Assembly (NCBI RefSeq): GCF_014204525.1
Contig: NZ_JACHLP010000005.1
Span: forward strand, 30,232-94,231
Reading direction: 5' to 3'
Source of the DNA: Roseateles oligotrophus
Lineage (GTDB): Bacteria; Pseudomonadota; Gammaproteobacteria; Burkholderiales; Burkholderiaceae_C
Length of the DNA stretch: 64,000 nt
Shown here: positions 59,510 through 64,000 of the stretch, piece by piece
Numbering within the stretch: the stretch's first letter is position 1
How the letters are laid out: the number at the start of each line of letters is the position of its first letter
Program-made: the position numbers and the translations under genes
Notes under the pieces: generated by a model
Databases searched by the model: none
Told to the model about the DNA's origin: nothing
The model's input: only the letters and a program-made list of their open reading frames with translations

Positions 59510-62500
59510 TCAGATCAGCGGGTTCAGACGGTTGTCTTCATCGTCCGGGTTGCGGGGCTTGATCAGCAGGTGGTGGCTACTGCTGGTCTCTGCGGCGAGC
59601 GGTGCTGCGGCCTTGTCCACCGGGCCCAGCAGATGCTCGGCGGGCGCGGCCAGCACATCAGCGATGGACACCTGGGGCTCAGCGGCGCTGCGGTCCTGGG
59701 TGAACCAGACATCGGTCATATTGTGGGTGGCGCCGTCACTGGTCTTGTAGTCCGACACCAGGCCCAGCAGATTGCCGTTGTCCAGCGCCGTGCCGCGGCT
59801 GGCCTGCAGGTTCAGCTCGGTAATGCCCAGTTCGTCCAGGGTCTTGAGCTCGCCGGCATCGGTCTTGCCGTCGTGGTTGCCATCGACCCAGACGCGCAGG
59901 TCCTTGAAGTGCGCGTCCTGCGCACTGAGCTTGCCATCGTGGTTGCTGTCCTCGGCGGCCATGGCCTGGAAGCCGTCCGCCGCGCGGTGACCGTTGCCCA
60001 GCACGGTGGCCGAGCCGAACAACTCCTTGCCGCTGTTGATGATGCCGTCGTGGTTGCGATCCATCACCAGCAGGCCGTCGCCGCCGCCGGCCCAACCCCA
60101 TTTCTGGGTCGAACCGGTGCCGTTGAGGTCGAAGTTGACGCCGTCCTTGGCGGCCAGGGTCTGGATGCCGTTGCCGTCCAGGTCCAGCATGATGGGCGAG
60201 GCGGCGATCAAGGCGTTGAGCTGGCCCGCATTCATGGCACCGGTTTGCGCCGTGCTGAAGGCCAGGGCCTGATCCATGCTCATGGCCGCCAGATCCTGGG
60301 TCTCCAGCCCGGCGATCTGCTGGGTCAGCAGGGCCTGGATATGGTCGGTCGTCAGGCCGTGGATGGAGGCGGTGGTGAGGGCCGCCAGGTCCTGGGTCTG
60401 GATGGCCTGGATGTGGTCGGTGCTCAGGCCCGCCAGCTGGTTGGAGCTGAGGGTGGCGAATTGCTGGGTATCCAGGGCCTGGATGGCGTCGGTCGTCAGC
60501 GCATGGATCTGGTTGCTGCTCAGCGTGTGGATCTGGGCCGTGCTCAGGGCCGCCACTTGCGCCGTGCCCAGGGCTTGCATGCTGTCGGTAGACAGGGCAT
60601 TGATCTGCTCGCTGCCGAAGGCGCGCAGCTGGGTGCTGCTGAGGGCGCGCAAATCGTCGCTTTCCAGCGTGGCGATATCGCTGCTGCTGATGGCGGCGAT
60701 CTGCGCCGTCGAGAGGGCCTTGAGCTGGTCGGTGCCCAGGGCGTTGAGGTCTTCGCTGGAGAGGCTGCGGATCTGGCTCGTCGTCAGGGCGTTGACCTGG
60801 CCCGTCGTCAGGGCGGCGAGCTGGTCGGAGCCCAGGGCGGCCAATTGATCGGTGCTGAGCGAGCGCAGCTCGGTCGTGCCCAGGGCGCGCAAATCATCGG
60901 TTTCCAGCACCGACATCTGCTGCGTCGTCAAGCCCTTCACCTCGGCCGTGCCAAAGGCGCCCAGCTGCTCGCTTCTCAGGGCCTGGATATTGTCGGTGCT
61001 GAGGGCGGCCACCTGCTCGGAGCCCAGGGCGCGCAGCTGGTTGCTGGTGAGGGCACGCAAATCGTCGCTTTCCAGCGTGGCGAACTGGGCCGTGGTCAGC
61101 GCGGCGATCTGGGCCGTGCCCATGGACTTGAACTGGTCGCTGCCCAGGGCATTGAGGTCGTCGCTGCCAAGGCTGCGCAGCTGGCTGCTGCTCAGGGCCG
61201 TGACCTGGTCGGTGCGCAGGGCGGCGAACTGGTCGGAGCCCATGGCGGCGAGCTGGCTGCTGGAGAGCGCGACGATTTGTGCCGAGCCCAGGGCGCGCAA
61301 ATCATCGGTCTGCAGGGCGGCCATCTGGTCGCTGCCCAGGCCCTTGAGCTGGGTCGTGCCGAAGGCGGCCAGTTGCTCGCTGCGCAAGGCCTGGATGTTG
61401 TCGGTGCTGAGCGCGGCAATATGCTCGGAGCCGAGGGCGCGCAGCTGGCTGCTGGCGAGGCTGCGCAAGTCATCGCTTTCCAGCGTGGCCGCTTGGGACG
61501 TCGTCAGAGCCGTGACCTGGGCCGTGGTGAGGGCCTTGAACTGGTCGGTGCCCAGGGCGTTGAGGTCGTCGCTGGAGAGGCTGCGCAGCTGGGCCGTCGT
61601 CAGGGCGGCGACCTGGCTTGTCGTCAGGGCGGCGAACTGGTCTGAGCCCATGGCGCCCAGCTGGTTGCTGGAGAGGGCCGCAATCTGGGCCGTGCCCAGG
61701 GCGCGCAGGTCCTCGGTCTGCAAGGCCACCATCTGGTCGGTCGTCAAGGCCTTGATCTGCGCCGTCGTGAGGGCGCCGACCTGTTCGCTCTTCAGCGCCT
61801 GGATATTGTCGGTGCTGAGTGCGGCCATGTCCTGGGTGCTCAGGGCGCGGATCTGGTTGCTGGAGAGGCTGCGCAGGTCGTCGCTCTCCAGTGTGGTGGC
61901 CTGGGCGGTGGTGAGGGTGGCGATCTGGGCCGTGGAGAGGATCTTGAACTGGTCCGTCGTCAGGGCATTGAGATCGTCGCTGCTCAGGCTGCCCAGTTGG
62001 GTCGTGCTCAGGGCGGCGACCTGGGCGGTCGTCAGCGCGGCGAACTGGTCGGAGCCCATGGCACCCAGCTGGTTGCTGGAGAGACCCTGGATTTGCGCCG
62101 TGCCCAGGGCACGCAGGTCCTCGGTCTGCAAGGCCACCATCTGGTCGGTCGTCAAACCCTTGATCTGGGCGGTTCCCAGGGCAGCGACCTGCTCGCTCTT
62201 CAGTGCCTGGATGTTGTCGGTGCTGAGGGCGGCCATCTGCTCGGAGCCGAGCGCGCGGATCTGGTTGCTGGAGAGGGTGCGTAGGTCGTCGCTTTCCAGC
62301 GTGGCCACCTGGGCGCTGCTGAGGGCGGCGATGTGGGCGGTGTTCAAGGCCTTGAACTGGTCGGTGCCCAGGGCATTAAGGTCATCGCTGGCCAGGCTGC
62401 GGACCTGGGCCGTCGTGAGTGCGGCGACTTGCGCCGTCGTCAGCGCGGCGAACTGGTCGGAGCCCATGGCGCCCAGCTGGTTGCTGGACAGGCCTTGGAT

Positions 62501-64000
62501 TTGCGCCGTGCCCAGGGCGCGCAGATCCTCGGTCTGCAGGGCCACCATCTGGTCGGTGCTCAGACCCTTGATCTGGGCGGTCGTGAGGGCGCCCATCTGC
62601 TCGCTCTTCAGAGCCTGGAAGTTGTCGGTCGTCAGGGCGGCGATGTGCTCGGAGCCCAGGGTGCGCAGGGCGGCGCTGCTGAGGGTGCGCAGGTCGTCGC
62701 TTTCCAGCGTGGCGACCTGGGCGGTGGTCAGCGCGGCAACCTGGGCCGTGGTGAGGGCCTTGAACTGGTCGGTGCCCAGGGCGTTGAGGTCCTCGCTGCT
62801 GAGGCTGCGGACCTGGGCCGTGGTCAAGGCGCCGACCTGGCCTGTCGTCAGCGCGGCGAACTGGTCGGAGCCCATGGCGCCCAACTGGTTGCTGGAGAGG
62901 GCCGCAATCTGGGCCGTGCCCAGGGCGCGCAGATCGTCGGTCTGCAAGGCCACCATCTGGTCGGTGCTCAAGGCCTTGATCTGCGCTGTCGTGAGGGCGC
63001 CGAACTGCTCGCTCTTCAGGGCCTGGATGTTGTCGGTGCTGAGGGCGGCGAGGTCTTCGCTGCCCAGGGCGCGGATTTGTCCGCTGGCCAGGGTGCGCAA
63101 GTCATCGCTCTCCAGCGTGGCGACCTGGGCCGTCGTGAGGGCGGCCACCTGGGCGGTGGAGAGGGTCTTGAACTGGTCGGTCGTCAGGGCATTGAGGTCG
63201 TCGCTGCTCAGGCTGCGGAGTTGGTTGCTGCTGAGAGCCGCGACCTGATCGGTGCGTAGGGCGGCGAATTGATCGGAGCCCATGGCGCCGAGCTGGTCGG
63301 TGCTGAGGCTCTGGATCTGCGCCGAGCCCAGGGCACGCAAGTCATCGGTCTGCAGGGCCACCATCTGGTCGGTGCTCAAGCCCTTGAGCTGTGCCGTCGT
63401 CAGGGCGGCGACCTGCTCGCTGCGCAAGGCCTGGATATTGTCGGTGCTGAGGGCGGTGAACTGGGCTGAGCCCAGGCTGCGCAGCTGGTTGCTGGAGAGG
63501 GTGCGCAAGTCATCGCTTTCCAGCGTGGCCACCTGGGCGGTCGTCAGCGCGCCGATCTGGGCCGTGCCCAGGGCCTTGAACTGGTCGGTGCCCAGGGCGT
63601 TGAGGTCATCGCTGGCAAGGCTGCGGATCTGGTTGCTGGAGAGGGCGGCCACCTGCTCGGTGCGCAGCGCAGCCATGTGTTCGGTGGAGAGGGCAGCGAG
63701 CTGGTTGGTCGTCAGGGCCTGGATCTGGGCCGAGCCCAGGGCGCGCAAATCGTCGCTCTGCAGGGCCACCATCTGGTCGGTCGTCAGGCCGCTGATCTGG
63801 GCGGTCGTGAGGGCGCCCACCTGCTCGCTTCTGAGCGCCTGGATATTGTCGGTCGAGAGGGCGGCCAGATGCGCGCTGCTGAGGGTGCGCAACTGACTGC
63901 TGCCGAGGGTGCGCAGGTCGTCGCTCTCCAGCGTGGCGAGCTGGGCCGTCGTCAGGGCCGCGACCTGGGCCGTGCTGAGGGCCTTGAACTGGTCGGTGCC
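59510..64000 (-). CDS. Giant octapeptide-repeat surface protein with C-terminal calcium-binding motifs (3' part)
   Basis: The reading frame is open to the window edge, so at least 1496 C-terminal residues are visible and the start is unseen. Roughly the first 1260 visible residues are octapeptides of the pattern AL-x-[ST]-x-[QD]-[hydrophobic]-x (ALTTAQVA, TLESDDLR, ALSTDNIQ), ordered in 17-unit (136-residue) superunits. The C-terminal 235 residues begin PIMLDLDGNGIQTL and contain EF-hand-like loops MDRNHDGIINSGKELFG, DSNHDGKLSAQD and DGNHDGKTDAGELK, as in some type I secreted proteins. No GGxGxD nonapeptides are seen. The C terminus is ...RLNPLI. I infer export by the nearby type I system and a surface or adhesin role. 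The octapeptide fold is not one I can name with certainty. Confidence 0.85.
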   Translation of the reverse strand, partial: GTDQFKALSTAQVAALTTAQLATLESDDLRTLGSSQLRTLSSAHLAALSTDNIQALRSEQVGALTTAQISGLTTDQMVALQSDDLRALGSAQIQALTTNQLAALSTEHMAALRTEQVAALSSNQIRSLASDDLNALGTDQFKALGTAQIGALTTAQVATLESDDLRTLSSNQLRSLGSAQFTALSTDNIQALRSEQVAALTTAQLKGLSTDQMVALQTDDLRALGSAQIQSLSTDQLGAMGSDQFAALRTDQVAALSSNQLRSLSSDDLNALTTDQFKTLSTAQVAALTTAQVATLESDDLRTLASGQIRALGSEDLAALSTDNIQALKSEQFGALTTAQIKALSTDQMVALQTDDLRALGTAQIAALSSNQLGAMGSDQFAALTTGQVGALTTAQVRSLSSEDLNALGTDQFKALTTAQVAALTTAQVATLESDDLRTLSSAALRTLGSEHIAALTTDNFQALKSEQMGALTTAQIKGLSTDQMVALQTEDLRALGTAQIQGLSSNQLGAMGSDQFAALTTAQVAALTTAQVRSLASDDLNALGTDQFKALNTAHIAALSSAQVATLESDDLRTLSSNQIRALGSEQMAALSTDNIQALKSEQVAALGTAQIKGLTTDQMVALQTEDLRALGTAQIQGLSSNQLGAMGSDQFAALTTAQVAALSTTQLGSLSSDDLNALTTDQFKILSTAQIATLTTAQATTLESDDLRSLSSNQIRALSTQDMAALSTDNIQALKSEQVGALTTAQIKALTTDQMVALQTEDLRALGTAQIAALSSNQLGAMGSDQFAALTTSQVAALTTAQLRSLSSDDLNALGTDQFKALTTAQVTALTTSQAATLESDDLRSLASSQLRALGSEHIAALSTDNIQALRSEQLAAFGTTQLKGLGSDQMAALQTDDLRALGSAQIVALSSSQLAAMGSDQFAALRTDQVTALSSSQLRSLGSDDLNALGSDQFKSMGTAQIAALTTAQFATLESDDLRALTSNQLRALGSEQVAALSTDNIQALRSEQLGAFGTAEVKGLTTQQMSVLETDDLRALGTTELRSLSTDQLAALGSDQLAALTTGQVNALTTSQIRSLSSEDLNALGTDQLKALSTAQIAAISSSDIATLESDDLRALSSTQLRAFGSEQINALSTDSMQALGTAQVAALSTAQIHTLSSNQIHALTTDAIQALDTQQFATLSSNQLAGLSTDHIQAIQTQDLAALTTASIHGLTTDHIQALLTQQIAGLETQDLAAMSMDQALAFSTAQTGAMNAGQLNALIAASPIMLDLDGNGIQTLAAKDGVNFDLNGTGSTQKWGWAGGGDGLLVMDRNHDGIINSGKELFGSATVLGNGHRAADGFQAMAAEDSNHDGKLSAQDAHFKDLRVWVDGNHDGKTDAGELKTLDELGITELNLQASRGTALDNGNLLGLVSDYKTSDGATHNMTDVWFTQDRSAAEPQVSIADVLAAPAEHLLGPVDKAAAPLAAETSSSHHLLIKPRNPDDEDNRLNPLI
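60216..64000 (-). repeat. Nested tandem repeat: 24-bp units inside a 408-bp superunit
   Basis: About 157 contiguous 24-bp units encode octapeptides. The superunit landmark coding ESDDLR occurs at about 63921, 63513, 63105, 62697, 62289, 61881, 61473, 61065 and 60657, spaced exactly 408 bases (17 units). After 60657 the pattern degenerates. The repeats run past the window edge. Confidence 0.95.

Noticed and set aside
59570..63896. Very long plus-strand open frames (up to about 800 codons) opposite the repeat gene
   Set aside because: They are created by the 24-bp periodicity and GC-rich codons; the opposite strand encodes the coherent octapeptide pattern with calcium motifs at its end.
60216..64000. 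CRISPR-like regular repeats
   Set aside because: Units are contiguous, 24 bp, in-frame and without unique spacers; they are coding repeats.
59510..64000. RTX (GGxGxD) adhesin
   Set aside because: No GGxGxD nonapeptide is visible; the calcium motifs are DxNxDG EF-hand-like. RTX repeats could exist only in the unseen N-terminal part, which would be unusual.

Overview
This window looks like chromosomal DNA of a GC-rich betaproteobacterium of the order Burkholderiales, probably a Roseateles/Rubrivivax/Leptothrix-type lineage. That placement is inferred from gene content and order: acnB, mdh, a GntR regulator, sdhCDAB, sdhE and gltA clustered together, paired DUF3649/PepSY/DUF3325 iron genes, two-gene chromate transporters and RlmB beside Upp. 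No rRNA or tRNA gene, insertion sequence, phage or CRISPR array was seen.

Layout. 1-1854: end of a 2-oxoacid dehydrogenase E1 beta subunit and its E2 acyltransferase. 1951-5307: a very large propeller-type sensor kinase. 5327-9418: a three-gene SDR/DoxX-like/DUF2269 operon, its probable GbsR/MarR-type regulator, and an AbgT-family transporter; matching 20-bp inverted repeats lie upstream of the operon and of the regulator. 9618-13640: two putative Tat lipoproteins and a third, exported-looking protein, all of unknown function. 13645-15971: Fur-boxed iron-uptake accessory genes. 16173-29022: a TCA-cycle supercluster (acnB, a vapBC module, an unknown secreted protein, a CitE-like lyase, mdh, gntR, sdhCDAB, sdhE, gltA). 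29076-33551: a LacI-regulated ribonucleoside salvage operon (LacI regulator, ribokinase, nucleoside hydrolase, deaminase-like amidohydrolase). 33607-49647: a DUF5666 lipoprotein, purL, a CHASE/PAS kinase, an HtrA-like protease, a DUF1624 membrane protein, rlmB, upp, a second vapBC, a split chromate transporter with a D-2-hydroxyacid dehydrogenase, and two small unknown genes.

49813-64000 is the most remarkable part. A sigma-28-like promoter precedes a TPR/GT41 (SPINDLY/OGT-like) glycosyltransferase, followed by a complete type I secretion apparatus (ABC transporter, HlyD adaptor, TolC-like channel) and then by dTDP-3-amino-sugar genes (an FdtC-FdtA-like fusion and an FdtB-like aminotransferase). 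Facing them are a second acetyltransferase and the 3' end of a giant gene whose product consists of about 157 visible octapeptides arranged in 136-residue superunits, ending in EF-hand-like calcium motifs. I infer that the giant protein is the type I substrate, a surface adhesin, and that its Ser/Thr-rich repeats may be glycosylated by the neighbouring GT41 enzyme. This is a hypothesis from proximity and composition and is not demonstrated by the sequence.
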